From Anaerolineae bacterium (GTDB lineage Bacteria > Chloroflexota > Anaerolineae > 4572-78 > J111): 64,000 nt of DNA. Location: the NCBI GenBank assembly GCA_023151115.1, contig JAKLJP010000004.1, positions 186,001 through 250,000 of the forward strand. The letters run 5' to 3'. The translations under genes were made by a program, and so were the position numbers. Below the pieces are notes generated by a model. That model worked only from the letters and a program-made list of their open reading frames with translations, did not search any database and was not told the DNA's origin. Shown here piece by piece: positions 46,283 to 55,378 of the stretch (the first letter of the stretch is position 1; every line of letters begins with the position of its first letter).

Positions 46283-47599
46283 ATGGCTAATGTTTTAGAT
46301 AAACATATTCTATTACGCCACCGCGACGTAGAAAATATCCGCGATATTGAGGTCTATACGGCCAACGGCGGCTACGAAGCCTTGAAAAAGGCCGTTAAAG
46401 ATATGACCCCCGACGAGGTGATGAACGAGGTCAAGGCGTCGGGCTTGCGCGGACGCGGTGGGGCGGGTTTCCCGGCCGGGGTCAAGTGGAGTTTCATTCC
46501 CAAGAATATCTTCCCCAAATATATTGTGGTCAACGCCGACGAGAGCGAACCCGGCACCTTCAAAGACCGGGAAATCATGACCTTTAACCCGCACCAATTC
46601 ATTGAAGGGGTGATTCTATGCGCCTATGCCGTCGGCGCGGAGACGGCTTATATTTATGGCCGGGGCGAATTTAAACCGGTTTTTAACGGCCCCGATGGCC
46701 TGCAAAAAGCGGTTGACGACGCCTATGCCAAAGGGTTTTTGGGTAAAAATATCCTGGGCAGTAACTTCTCGATAGATATTCATCTGCACTTGGGCGCAGG
46801 GGCGTACATCTGCGGCGAGGAAACGGCGCTGCTCAACAGCCTCGAAGGGTTGATGGGCCAGCCGCGCAGCCGGCCGCCGTTCCCGGCGGTCGAAGGGCTG
46901 TACGCCAAGCCGACCGTGATTAACAACGTCGAAACGCTGACCAACGTGCCGCCGATTATTGCCAACGGAGCCACCTGGTACCGCCAGTTTGGAACCGAGA
47001 AAAGCCCCGGCACCAAAATTTTCAGCCTGAGCGGGCGGGTCAACCGGCCCGGCAACTACGAACTGCCGCTGGGGACGCCTATTCGCTATCTGATCGAGGA
47101 GTGTGGCGGCGGGATTATTGACGGCAAAGCGGTCAAAGGGATTTTGCCGGCGGGCGCGTCATCGGCCATTATTGGGCCGGATAAAATAGATACGACCATG
47201 GATTACGAGGCCATGGCCGCCGCCGGAACGATGCTCGGCTCGGCTTCGTTTATCATTTTGGATGAAACGGTGGATGCCGTCTGGGCCGCCGAGAAAAACG
47301 TCAAATTTTTCAAACACGAAAGCTGCGGCAAATGCAGCCCCTGCCGCGAGGGGACGCACTGGCTGGTCAATGTCTATGCCAAACTGCGCGAGGGGCGCGG
47401 CACTAAAGAAGATATTCAACTGCTCAACTCGATTATCGAGCAGATGGAAGGCAACTGTTTTTGCCTGCTGGGTGAGTTTGTCATTCCCGGTGTGCGGACC
47501 AGCATGAAGTTGTTTGGGGCTGAGTATGAAGCCTTGGCCGTCAACGAGGTCAGCGAAAATGGGCAGCCACAGAAGAATTTGGTGCATCTGTATCTATAG
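46283..47599 (+). CDS. nuoF: NADH-quinone oxidoreductase subunit F (NADH/FMN binding)
   Basis: 438 residues. NADH/FMN-binding segment GLRGRGGAGFPAGVKW, the FMN segment NADESEPGTFKDREIM, GAGAYICGEETALLNSLEG, and the 4Fe-4S ligands in SCGKCSPCREG with a distant Cys in QMEGNCFCLLG are all complete. It is the entry point of electrons from NADH. AAAAGGA precedes the ATG. Confidence 0.97.
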   Translation: MANVLDKHILLRHRDVENIRDIEVYTANGGYEALKKAVKDMTPDEVMNEVKASGLRGRGGAGFPAGVKWSFIPKNIFPKYIVVNADESEPGTFKDREIMTFNPHQFIEGVILCAYAVGAETAYIYGRGEFKPVFNGPDGLQKAVDDAYAKGFLGKNILGSNFSIDIHLHLGAGAYICGEETALLNSLEGLMGQPRSRPPFPAVEGLYAKPTVINNVETLTNVPPIIANGATWYRQFGTEKSPGTKIFSLSGRVNRPGNYELPLGTPIRYLIEECGGGIIDGKAVKGILPAGASSAIIGPDKIDTTMDYEAMAAAGTMLGSASFIILDETVDAVWAAEKNVKFFKHESCGKCSPCREGTHWLVNVYAKLREGRGTKEDIQLLNSIIEQMEGNCFCLLGEFVIPGVRTSMKLFGAEYEALAVNEVSENGQPQKNLVHLYL

Positions 47600-47600
47600 A

Positions 47601-47646
47601 ACAAACTGTTAGTTTGTCCGCTATAGAGACAAGCTAACAGCTTGTC
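47601..47646. repeat. two hairpins between nuoF and nuoG
   Basis: ACAAACT-GTT-AGTTTGT (47601-47617) and GACAAGCT-AAC-AGCTTGTC (47628-47646) are two related palindromes, so this looks like a repeat pair. A partial transcription attenuator is possible. Confidence 0.75.
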
Positions 47647-47667
47647 CTACGGATTTAATGGGGAAAA

Positions 47668-50334
47668 ATGGCAGATCAAGTTACTTTAACCATAGACGGC
47701 GTCGAAGTCAGCGTACCCAAAGGTACGCTCATTGTCGAGGCAGCCAAGCGCATCAGGAATGAAATTCCAGTGTTTTGTTACCATGCCAAGCTCGATCCGG
47801 TGGGTATGTGCCGCATGTGCCTGGTCGAAGTCGGCACCCCGGCGATTGACCCGGCGACCAAGCAGCCGCAGCTCGATGGAAACGGCCAGCCGGTCATTCG
47901 CTTTATGCCCAAGCCCACTACGGCCTGCACCACGCCGGTCTCCGAGGGTATGGTCGTCAAAGTCAATTCGGAGGCTGCTTTAGCCGACCGCAAAGCCGTG
48001 CTGGAATTTTTGCTGACCAGCCATCCGCTCGACTGCCCGGTGTGCGACAAAGGCGGCGAATGTCCGCTACAAGATTTGACCATTCGTCACGGGCCGGGCA
48101 AGAGCCGCTTTGATTACGAAGACAAGCAGCATTTCCCCAAAAAATATCCGCTGGGTGATTTGATTGTGCTCGACATGGAGCGTTGCGTTATCTGCGCCCG
48201 CTGTGTCCGCTTCCAATCCGAAGTTGCCTATGACCCGGTGCTGGCGATTGAGGAACGAGGCCGCCACGCCCACATTGTCACCTACTCCACCCCCGGCTTC
48301 GACAGCCACTACTCCGGCAATACCACCGACATCTGCCCGGTGGGGGCCTTGACCACCCGCGATTTTCGTTTTGGAGCGCGGGCCTGGGAAATGACCAATA
48401 TCCCCAGCGTTTGCAACCATTGTAGTGTTGGCTGCAACACTGTGTTGGGGACGCGCACCGGCGAAATCAAGCGGATTATGCCGCGCCAGAATGAAGCCGT
48501 CAACGAAATCTGGATTTGTGACAAGGGCCGCTTTGGCCATCATTTCAACGGCAGCCCCAACCGCCTGACCACCCCGCTGGTGCGCAAAGGTGGCGAGCTG
48601 GTCGAAGCCAGTTGGGGCGAGGCGTTGAGCCTGGTGGCCGAAAAATTTGGGGCGATCAAACAAGCCAGCGGTCCCAATGCGCTCGGTGGGTTGGCCGGGG
48701 CGCGCCTGTCTAATGAAGATTTATACCTGTTCCAGAAATTCTTCCGCCAGGTCATTGGGACCAACAATGTTGACCACCGCCTCGGCCTGAGCGCGGCACT
48801 GGAGGATGAAACCGCCTACACGGTTGGCGTCGGCCTGGGTACCGATTTGGGCCGCGCCGGCAAAGGCACGACCATTCTGGTGGTCGGCTGTGATTTGGAC
48901 GAAGAAGCGCCCATTCTGTACCTGCGGGTTGCCGCCGCTTCGTGCAAAAGGGGCGCGCATGTGATTAACGCCGGGGGGCGGCGCACCAAGCTCGACGCCC
49001 AGGCCCAAACGTCGCTGCGCTATCGCTACGGCGCGGCGGCTCACCTGGCCTTGGGGCTGTTGGCTTCGGTGGTGCAGCAGGGACTTGTTGCCAGAGAATG
49101 GCTGGACAGCCACACCAGTGGTTTTGCCGATTTAGAAAAGGCGCTGCCAGATTATGCCCCGGATAAAGTTGAAAAACTGACCGGCCTGCCCGCTGCCGAC
49201 ATCACCGCAGCGGCCAAAGCTTTTGCCGAAGCCGAAAACGGGATTATTCTTTTTGGGCTTGAGGCCGGCAATGACCCGGCCCTGCGGGCGGCCTTGGAGG
49301 CGCTGGCCCTGGTCACAGGCCATGCCGGGAAAGCAAACAACGGGATTATTCCGGTGCTGCCCCACGCCAACAGCCGGGGCGCAGCCGATATGGGCCTGGT
49401 ACCCCATCGTCTGCCGGGCTACGTGCCGGTCGAGGCGGGGCGGGTGGGTTTGTCGGCCCAGGAAATGCTGGTCGAAGGTTCGCCGGTGAAAGGGATGCTC
49501 ATCGCCGGGTTGGACCCTGCTGCCGAAAGCGATGTCTACAAAGCGGCCCTGGATAAACTAGATTTTTTGGTGGTGCAGGAACTATTTCTGACCGAAACAG
49601 CCCAACTGGCCGATGTGGTCTTGCCCGCTCGCGGTACGGCTGAACGGGATGGCGCCTTTACCAATGCGGAACGCCGGGTGCAAGCTTTTGACGCCGGTGT
49701 GCCTGCACCCGGCGCGGCCTGGGCCGATTGGCTCATTTTGACCGCCATTGCCGGGCAAATGGGCGCAGATTGGCCCTATGCTTCGGCAGATGGGGTGATG
49801 GCCGAAATTACCCAAACAGTGCCGTTGTACACCGGGATGGAGTTTGAAAACCTGGTTGCGCCGGTGTCGCTGGCCCGCAAAACGTCGCACTATATTTATG
49901 AAGGCATGAGTTTTACCGCCGATGTGCGCGAAGGGGTGCAGTGGCCCTCGCTGGCGGAACGTGAATCGGCCACCATACCACTGCGCTTTATCGCTCCGGC
50001 GGCGCCGGCTTCTAAGGGGCAGGGGTTGACCCTGGTGGCGCCAAGGCGGTTGTACGATGCCGGGCGCTTGTTGGCCGAAGCCGAGTTGATGCAGCCGCAC
50101 ATTCCCCAGCCGCAGGTGTTGGTTTCTCGCACCGATGCCCAGGAGTTGGGCCTTGCTAACGGTGATGTCGTGAGTGTCTCACAAAATGGCACCTCGGTGA
50201 CGCTGCCGGTGCAGATCAATCGCTTGGTCAGCGAAGGGATAGTGGTGGTGCCGCGCAACTTGGCGGGCCGGCCGGCGGAAAGATTAGTTGGGCCGGGCGG
50301 TTTGTTTAGTTCGGTAAAAGTGGAGAAGATCTGA
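47668..50334 (+). CDS. nuoG: NADH-quinone oxidoreductase subunit G
   Basis: 888 residues. N-terminal 2Fe-2S (CYHAKLDPVGMCRMCLVEV), His-ligated 4Fe-4S (HPLDCPVCDKGGECPLQD), the next cluster (CVICARCVRFQ and CPVGALTTRDFRF), then a 4Fe-4S site like formate dehydrogenase (CNHCSVGCN) and a large molybdopterin-oxidoreductase-like domain ending in a beta-barrel. It carries several clusters from NuoF to the quinone arm. Its stop overlaps the nuoH start. Confidence 0.96.
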   Translation: MADQVTLTIDGVEVSVPKGTLIVEAAKRIRNEIPVFCYHAKLDPVGMCRMCLVEVGTPAIDPATKQPQLDGNGQPVIRFMPKPTTACTTPVSEGMVVKVNSEAALADRKAVLEFLLTSHPLDCPVCDKGGECPLQDLTIRHGPGKSRFDYEDKQHFPKKYPLGDLIVLDMERCVICARCVRFQSEVAYDPVLAIEERGRHAHIVTYSTPGFDSHYSGNTTDICPVGALTTRDFRFGARAWEMTNIPSVCNHCSVGCNTVLGTRTGEIKRIMPRQNEAVNEIWICDKGRFGHHFNGSPNRLTTPLVRKGGELVEASWGEALSLVAEKFGAIKQASGPNALGGLAGARLSNEDLYLFQKFFRQVIGTNNVDHRLGLSAALEDETAYTVGVGLGTDLGRAGKGTTILVVGCDLDEEAPILYLRVAAASCKRGAHVINAGGRRTKLDAQAQTSLRYRYGAAAHLALGLLASVVQQGLVAREWLDSHTSGFADLEKALPDYAPDKVEKLTGLPAADITAAAKAFAEAENGIILFGLEAGNDPALRAALEALALVTGHAGKANNGIIPVLPHANSRGAADMGLVPHRLPGYVPVEAGRVGLSAQEMLVEGSPVKGMLIAGLDPAAESDVYKAALDKLDFLVVQELFLTETAQLADVVLPARGTAERDGAFTNAERRVQAFDAGVPAPGAAWADWLILTAIAGQMGADWPYASADGVMAEITQTVPLYTGMEFENLVAPVSLARKTSHYIYEGMSFTADVREGVQWPSLAERESATIPLRFIAPAAPASKGQGLTLVAPRRLYDAGRLLAEAELMQPHIPQPQVLVSRTDAQELGLANGDVVSVSQNGTSVTLPVQINRLVSEGIVVVPRNLAGRPAERLVGPGGLFSSVKVEKI

Positions 50335-51404
50335 TGGCGCTAGATCCACAGGTTATTCAATATTTGGTCATTCTTATTGAGGGGTTTATCCTGGCTACGG
50401 TGCTGATGCTGGGTTTTGGCGGGTTGACGGTGGTTGAGCGCAAATTGGTGGCGCGGTTTACGCTGCGCTACGGCCCTAACCGGGTGGGGCCGTATGGCTC
50501 GCTGCAAATTTTGGCCGACATGCTCAAGATGTTCTTTAAGGAAGAGGTTATCCCCGGCCATGTGGACCGCCTGGTTTATTTGATGGCGCCGGCCATGTCG
50601 CTGATACCGGCTTTGATTGCGATTGCCGTGATACCCATTGCCAACGAGCCAATCCCCCTTTTTGAGGTGGACGGGACGACCATCACTTTGAATCCCTGGA
50701 TTGCCGATATCAATGTCGGCATTCTGTATCTGCTGGCCGTTGGCAGCCTGGGCACTTATGGGGTGGTGTTGGGCGGTTGGTCGAGCAATAATAAATATTC
50801 GCTGTTGGGCGGCCTGCGTACCAGCGCCCAGATGCTCAGCTATGAACTGCCGATGGGTGTGGCCTTGCTGTCGGTGATCCTATTTGCCGGGACGCTGAAT
50901 CTGAATGAGATGGTCAGAGCGCAGGCTTGTTTTTTTGGCGTGGGCTGCGGGTTGGGCTGGGGCTGGTTTATTTTTGTGCCTACGTTGACCCTTTCCTTTT
51001 TGATCTACTTTATCAGCGCCCTGGCCGAAGCTGGCCGCGCTCCCTTCGATCTGCCCGAAACGGAAAACGAGCTGATCGGCGGGTTTGCCACCGAGTATGG
51101 AGCCATGAAATTCGGCCTCTTTTTTGGGGCTGAGTATGTGCATGTGATTGTGATTAGCTGCATTGTCACTACCATTTTCCTGGGCGGCTGGCAGGGGCCG
51201 TTTGCCTTGCAAATCCCCATCCTGCAACCGATTTATTTCCTGATCAAGATGGTGGTGATGATTTTTATGTTCATCTGGATCAGAGCCAGTATTCCGCGGG
51301 TGCGTTTTGATAAAATGATGCGCTTTTGTTGGAAGTTTTTGCTGCCGCTGGGCATGGTTAATTTAGCAGTCACGGCATTGATTTTGGCGATTGTGAATTT
51401 TTAG
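50334..51404 (+). CDS. nuoH: NADH-quinone oxidoreductase subunit H
   Basis: 356 residues, about eight membrane helices. The conserved quinone-cavity loop around VERKLVARFTLRYGPNRVGP and AEAGRAPFDLPETENELIGG (acidic loop) is intact. It links the quinone site to the proton-pumping antiporter subunits. Overlap with nuoG indicates coupling. Confidence 0.96.
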   Translation: MALDPQVIQYLVILIEGFILATVLMLGFGGLTVVERKLVARFTLRYGPNRVGPYGSLQILADMLKMFFKEEVIPGHVDRLVYLMAPAMSLIPALIAIAVIPIANEPIPLFEVDGTTITLNPWIADINVGILYLLAVGSLGTYGVVLGGWSSNNKYSLLGGLRTSAQMLSYELPMGVALLSVILFAGTLNLNEMVRAQACFFGVGCGLGWGWFIFVPTLTLSFLIYFISALAEAGRAPFDLPETENELIGGFATEYGAMKFGLFFGAEYVHVIVISCIVTTIFLGGWQGPFALQIPILQPIYFLIKMVVMIFMFIWIRASIPRVRFDKMMRFCWKFLLPLGMVNLAVTALILAIVNF

Positions 51405-51449
51405 TTAGCAGGCAGGTAGCTTTTTTGTAAAATGTTAATGGCTCAGACA

Positions 51450-51590
51450 TGTCATTTCGACCCACTTCGCGGGGAGAAATCCCGAAGTTACATTTACCCA
51501 AAAATCTGTCGGGACAAGATTGATTTTGTTGATGAATGTCTTTTTTATTGCTGCTCGGAGGATTTCTCGGCCTATGGCCTCGAAATGACA
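51450..51590. repeat. TGTCATTTCGA dispersed inverted-repeat element, copy 3
   Basis: Ends TGTCATTTCGA and CGAAATGACA; inner GGAGAAATCC and GGATTTCTCGG pair. At 141 bp it is longer than the other copies because of an AT-rich middle. It fills the nuoH-nuoI gap. Confidence 0.85.
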
Positions 51591-51613
51591 TATAGCAACA
51601 GGGGATTGTCCTT

Positions 51614-52138
51614 ATGATTAAAGAAGTCAAAGAAGCGGTGGATGGTTCGGTGGAGTTGGCCAGGGCGATGGGGGTCACGCTGAAGTATTTTTTCAAAAAG
51701 CCGGTGACCAACCAGTTCCCCGATGAGCCGGTGGCCGTTTACCCTCGTTTTCGAGGGCGGCATGTCTTGAAGCGATATGAGAACGGCCTGGAGCGCTGTA
51801 TCGGCTGCGCTTTGTGCGCGGCGGCCTGTCCGACCGATTGTATTTATGTCGAAGCAGCGGAAAACACCGACGAGGATCGCCGCTCGCCGGGCGAACGCTA
51901 CGCCAAAACCTACGACATCAATATGCTGCGCTGCATTTTCTGCGGTTACTGCGCCGAAGCCTGCCCGACCGAAGCGATTGTGCTGGAGCACGATTTTGCC
52001 CTGGCCCAATACAATCGCTGGGATGCGATTTATACCAAAGAACGCTTGCTGGAACCCCACGATCCACCCCACGTCGTCCTCCGCAGTGACGAAGTGTTTG
52101 TCGAAACGCCGTCGTGGGGCGGGACCAAAAAGCGGTAG
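51614..52138 (+). CDS. nuoI: NADH-quinone oxidoreductase subunit I (two 4Fe-4S)
   Basis: 174 residues with two ferredoxin-type motifs, [16 protein letters not shown] and [19 protein letters not shown]. They hold clusters N6a and N6b that feed N2. The N-terminal helix and the C-terminal strand are typical. Confidence 0.96.
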   Translation: MIKEVKEAVDGSVELARAMGVTLKYFFKKPVTNQFPDEPVAVYPRFRGRHVLKRYENGLERCIGCALCAAACPTDCIYVEAAENTDEDRRSPGERYAKTYDINMLRCIFCGYCAEACPTEAIVLEHDFALAQYNRWDAIYTKERLLEPHDPPHVVLRSDEVFVETPSWGGTKKR

Positions 52139-52164
52139 GGTGAGAGTGTCACTGCTCAGGCTCT

Positions 52165-52276
52165 TGTCATCCTTCGACAAGCTCAGGACAGGTTTCGAGA
52201 CCGGAGGTCGAGAAATCTTCAGGGCGCAACATAAAAAAGTAAGTACCGAGGATTTCTCCTTGCGGTCGAAATGACA
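52165..52276. repeat. TGTCATTTCGA dispersed inverted-repeat element, copy 4 with extra left end
   Basis: The right end TCGAAATGACA and inner GAGAAATCTTC / GAGGATTTCTC match the family. The left end has TTGTCATCCTTCGACAAGCT, a variant end. In the nuoI-nuoJ gap. Confidence 0.8.
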
Positions 52277-52288
52277 TGGCTGAATAGG

Positions 52289-52327
52289 TTCATCTCATTC
52301 CCAAACTAAGTTTGGGAATGAGATGAA
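52289..52327. repeat. 19-bp perfect palindrome (CCAAACT-AGTTTGG family)
   Basis: TTCATCTCATTCCCAAACT, one base, then its exact reverse complement. Shares the core with 11925-11955. Confidence 0.92.
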
Positions 52328-52388
52328 CGAGACTTTTCAATAGTCGCTTTTCGCGTTTTTAATTTAATGCCACATCTGGATAACGAAT

Positions 52389-52931
52389 ATGTTTGGACAA
52401 ACACTCTTTTTTATTCTGGCGGCGATAGCCATTGGGGCAGCGCTGGGGGTTATTTTTAATAAAAACCTGGTTCACAGCGCCCTGTGCCTGCTGCTTAACT
52501 TTGGCGTGCTGGCGGTTTTATTTGTGATGCTCAATGCCCAGTTTTTGGGGATTGTGCAGGTGTTGGTCTACGCCGGGGCCATTGTGGTGCTGTTTCTGTT
52601 TGTGGTGATGCTTCTGGGCGCAGAACTGGGGGAAAGAGTGACGACCTGGCTGACCCTGCGTAACATCATTTTTGTCGGTCTCAGCCTGGTGCTGCTGACC
52701 TTCGTCGGTACGGCGGTGTTTGAGAACTTTATTTACGGGGCCAAAGGCAACTTCACCCCCGAAGCGGTCCAACAGGTGGGCCAGGTGCAGTTGGTTGGGA
52801 CAGTGCTGTTTACAGATTACGTTTTGTCCTTTCAGATGGTGGGAGTGTTACTATCGGTAGGGGTGATTGGGGTGATCTGGCTGGCGCAGCATCTGGAGAA
52901 AGGCAAAATGGGGAGGGAAAAAAGCCAATGA
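52389..52931 (+). CDS. nuoJ: NADH-quinone oxidoreductase subunit J
   Basis: 180 residues, five membrane helices: AAIAIGAALGVIFNKNLVHS, VMLNAQFLGIVQVLVYAGAI (with the pi-bulge region), VVLFLFVVMLLGAE and a last helix with GVLLSVGVIGVIWLAQHLEK. It packs beside NuoK in the membrane arm. Its stop overlaps the nuoK start by 4 bases. Confidence 0.95.
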   Translation: MFGQTLFFILAAIAIGAALGVIFNKNLVHSALCLLLNFGVLAVLFVMLNAQFLGIVQVLVYAGAIVVLFLFVVMLLGAELGERVTTWLTLRNIIFVGLSLVLLTFVGTAVFENFIYGAKGNFTPEAVQQVGQVQLVGTVLFTDYVLSFQMVGVLLSVGVIGVIWLAQHLEKGKMGREKSQ

Positions 52932-53239
52932 TTGACCAGGTTCCGGTTTCTTATTATCTGCTGCTGGGCGCTATTTTGTTTGCCATTGGCGCGGGCGGAG
53001 TGCTGATTCGCCAAAATGTCATTGTCATCCTGATGTGCGTCGAGATGATGATGAACGCGGTCAATTTGACCTTTCTGGCCTTTTCTCGCTACCTGGACTC
53101 GGCCACCGGGCAAATTTTTGTGTTTATGATCATGGCCGTCGCTGCTGTTGAAGTGGCGATTGGTTTGGCGCTGCTGGTTGAGCTCAATCGCCACAAACCA
53201 GCCGTCAATGTGGATGAGATAAATTCGCTAAAAGGGTAG
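52928..53239 (+). CDS. nuoK: NADH-quinone oxidoreductase subunit K
   Basis: 103 residues and three membrane helices: YYLLLGAILFAIGAGGVLIR, then MCVEMMMNAVNLTFLAF with the conserved Glu of the proton channel, then AVEVAIGLALLVEL with a second conserved Glu. Antiporter-like MrpC-type subunit. Confidence 0.96.
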   Translation: MIDQVPVSYYLLLGAILFAIGAGGVLIRQNVIVILMCVEMMMNAVNLTFLAFSRYLDSATGQIFVFMIMAVAAVEVAIGLALLVELNRHKPAVNVDEINSLKG

Positions 53240-53343
53240 ACAGTAGACAGTAGATGGCACCCCTTCGGGTGCGCCGAAGGGCGTAGACAGGGGAAACCTC
53301 TTCCCCTACTACCTACTACTTACTACCTACTACCTCTTCGAGG
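53237..53343. repeat. GTAGACA / TACCTACTAC tandem repeat array with a nested hairpin
   Basis: GTAGACAGTAGACAGTAGA units and a CACCCCTTCGGGTG hairpin (53263-53276) are followed by five TACCTACTAC units, mostly complementary to the left side. Lies between nuoK and nuoL. Confidence 0.75.
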
Positions 53344-53350
53344 GTAGTCT

Positions 53351-55363
53351 ATGATTAACCTAATCTGGCTTACTATTGCTCTGCCAATTGTGGGGGTTCT
53401 TTTCAACGGGCTGCTGGGGCGGCGAGCCGGCCACCGGGTGGTCAGCCTGGTTGGCCCGTTGATGGTGTTGGGCGCTTTCCTGGTGGGCGTCGGCGCATTT
53501 TTTGAGCTGTCGAGTCGAGGCGGCGAGGCGGTTACCGTGCCGCTGTGGACCTGGGCCACCATTGGCGACTTCAATGTTTCGATCAATTTGCTGGCCGATC
53601 CGCTGTCGCTGCTGATGGTATTAATTGTCACCGGCGTTGGCTTTCTGATCCATGTATACGCCACCGACTACATGATCCACCGAGACGATCACGGCCACGC
53701 CCACCCCGACCGCGATTTTGCCCGCTTCTTCACCTTCCTCAATCTCTTTATCGCCTCGATGCTGGTGCTGGTGCTGGGCGACAATTACCTGATGATGTAT
53801 GTCGGTTGGGAGTTGGTCGGCCTGTGCTCCTACCTGCTGATTGGCTTCTGGTACGACCGGAAGGATGACCCGCAAGCGCCGATTGAATTGGGGCCAGGCG
53901 TTGAGCCGGTCAAATTGAGTCCACTGTTGTCGCCCGCTGCGTCGGGGATGAAAGCTTTTATTGTCAACCGGGTTGGCGATGTGGGCTTTGCCCTGGGCGT
54001 TTTTCTGATTTGGAGCACCTTTGGGACGCTTCAATTTTTGGGCGAAAGCGGCGTGTTTGCCCAAGCGCCGCAGGTAGCCGAAAGTGCGCCGCAAATCATC
54101 GCCTGGATTACGCTGCTGCTTTTCATCGGGGCGATGGGCAAGAGCGCCCAAATCCCGCTGTTTGTCTGGCTGCCCGACGCGATGGCCGGCCCGACTCCGG
54201 TTTCGGCCCTCATCCATGCCGCGACGATGGTCACAGCCGGGGTTTATATGATTGTCCGTAGCAATGCGCTGTACTCGCTGGCGCCGGATGTGTCCATGTT
54301 TGTGGCAATCATCGGCGCGGCCACGGCTCTGTTTGCGGCTACCATTGCCCTGGTTCAGGTTGACCTCAAGCGGGTGCTGGCCTACTCGACGGTAAGCCAG
54401 CTTGGTTATATGTTTATGGCCGTCGGCGTGGGCGCGTATACGAGCGGCATGTTCCACCTGACCACCCACGCTTTTTTCAAAGCCCTGCTCTTTTTGGCGG
54501 CCGGCTCGGTGATGCACGCCCTGCACGATGTGATTGACATCCGGCGCATGGGCGGCTTGAAAGACAAAATGAAGATCACCTGGTTGACCTTCTGGATTGG
54601 CGGCCTGGCCCTGGCCGGTTTTCCGTTGATGTCGGGCTTTTTCTCCAAAGACGAGATTCTGGCCAAAGCGTTTGAGGCTTCGCCGGTTTTGTGGGTCATC
54701 GGCATTGTCACCGCCGCTCTGACCGCTTTCTACACCTTCCGGGCCATCTTCATCGCTTTCCACGGCCAACCGCGCGACCATCACCTGTACGAGCACGCTC
54801 ACGAGAGCCACGCCCCGATTACTTTTGCTTTGATTGTGTTGGCTATCCTGAGCATCATTGGCGGCTTGTTGGGGCTGCCCACGTTTATGGGCCTGCCCAA
54901 CTGGCTGGAAGGCTGGCTGGAACCGATTTTCGCCGCTGCCGAACACGCCGGAGAGGCCGAACACCACCTGTCTCTGGCGACAGAATGGACGCTGTTCACC
55001 ACTTCGGCTGTTGTATCGGTGTTGAGCATTGCCCTGGCCTATTTCTTTTACGTGCTGCGCCCGTCCATCCCCCAGAATTTGGCCCGCAGCACCCGGCCAC
55101 TCTTTAGCCTCCTGGCCAATAAATATTATGTTGACGAAATTTACAACGCCATCATTGTCAAACCGGCCCTGCTGCTGGCCGAAGGTTTGGCCGTCGGCTG
55201 TGACAAGCTGTTGATTGACGGGGTGCTGGTAGACGGCCTGGCCAAAGGTATCGGCTGGGTGGGGAGCATGGCCAGCCACCTGCAAAGCGGCTACCTGCGC
55301 CACTACGCCCTGGCAACCTTTATCGGGGTGCTGGTGCTGGTCAGTTATTTCTTTTTACGCTAA
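53351..55363 (+). CDS. nuoL: NADH-quinone oxidoreductase subunit L
   Basis: 670 residues, about 16 membrane helices, the largest antiporter-like subunit. Key segments are VGWELVGLCSYLLIGFWYDR with its Glu, the broken helix with lysines around VQVDLKRVLAYSTVSQLGYM, TTHAFFKALLFLAAGSVMHA and the lateral helix at the C-terminus. Proton translocation with NuoM and NuoN. Confidence 0.96.
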   Translation: MINLIWLTIALPIVGVLFNGLLGRRAGHRVVSLVGPLMVLGAFLVGVGAFFELSSRGGEAVTVPLWTWATIGDFNVSINLLADPLSLLMVLIVTGVGFLIHVYATDYMIHRDDHGHAHPDRDFARFFTFLNLFIASMLVLVLGDNYLMMYVGWELVGLCSYLLIGFWYDRKDDPQAPIELGPGVEPVKLSPLLSPAASGMKAFIVNRVGDVGFALGVFLIWSTFGTLQFLGESGVFAQAPQVAESAPQIIAWITLLLFIGAMGKSAQIPLFVWLPDAMAGPTPVSALIHAATMVTAGVYMIVRSNALYSLAPDVSMFVAIIGAATALFAATIALVQVDLKRVLAYSTVSQLGYMFMAVGVGAYTSGMFHLTTHAFFKALLFLAAGSVMHALHDVIDIRRMGGLKDKMKITWLTFWIGGLALAGFPLMSGFFSKDEILAKAFEASPVLWVIGIVTAALTAFYTFRAIFIAFHGQPRDHHLYEHAHESHAPITFALIVLAILSIIGGLLGLPTFMGLPNWLEGWLEPIFAAAEHAGEAEHHLSLATEWTLFTTSAVVSVLSIALAYFFYVLRPSIPQNLARSTRPLFSLLANKYYVDEIYNAIIVKPALLLAEGLAVGCDKLLIDGVLVDGLAKGIGWVGSMASHLQSGYLRHYALATFIGVLVLVSYFFLR

Positions 55364-55378
55364 AACCGGGAGTATGTT

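Noticed and set aside
53621..55303. 560-codon minus-strand frame
   Set aside because: Shadow of nuoL; very rich in Gln, His and Arg as expected from antisense of a membrane-protein gene.
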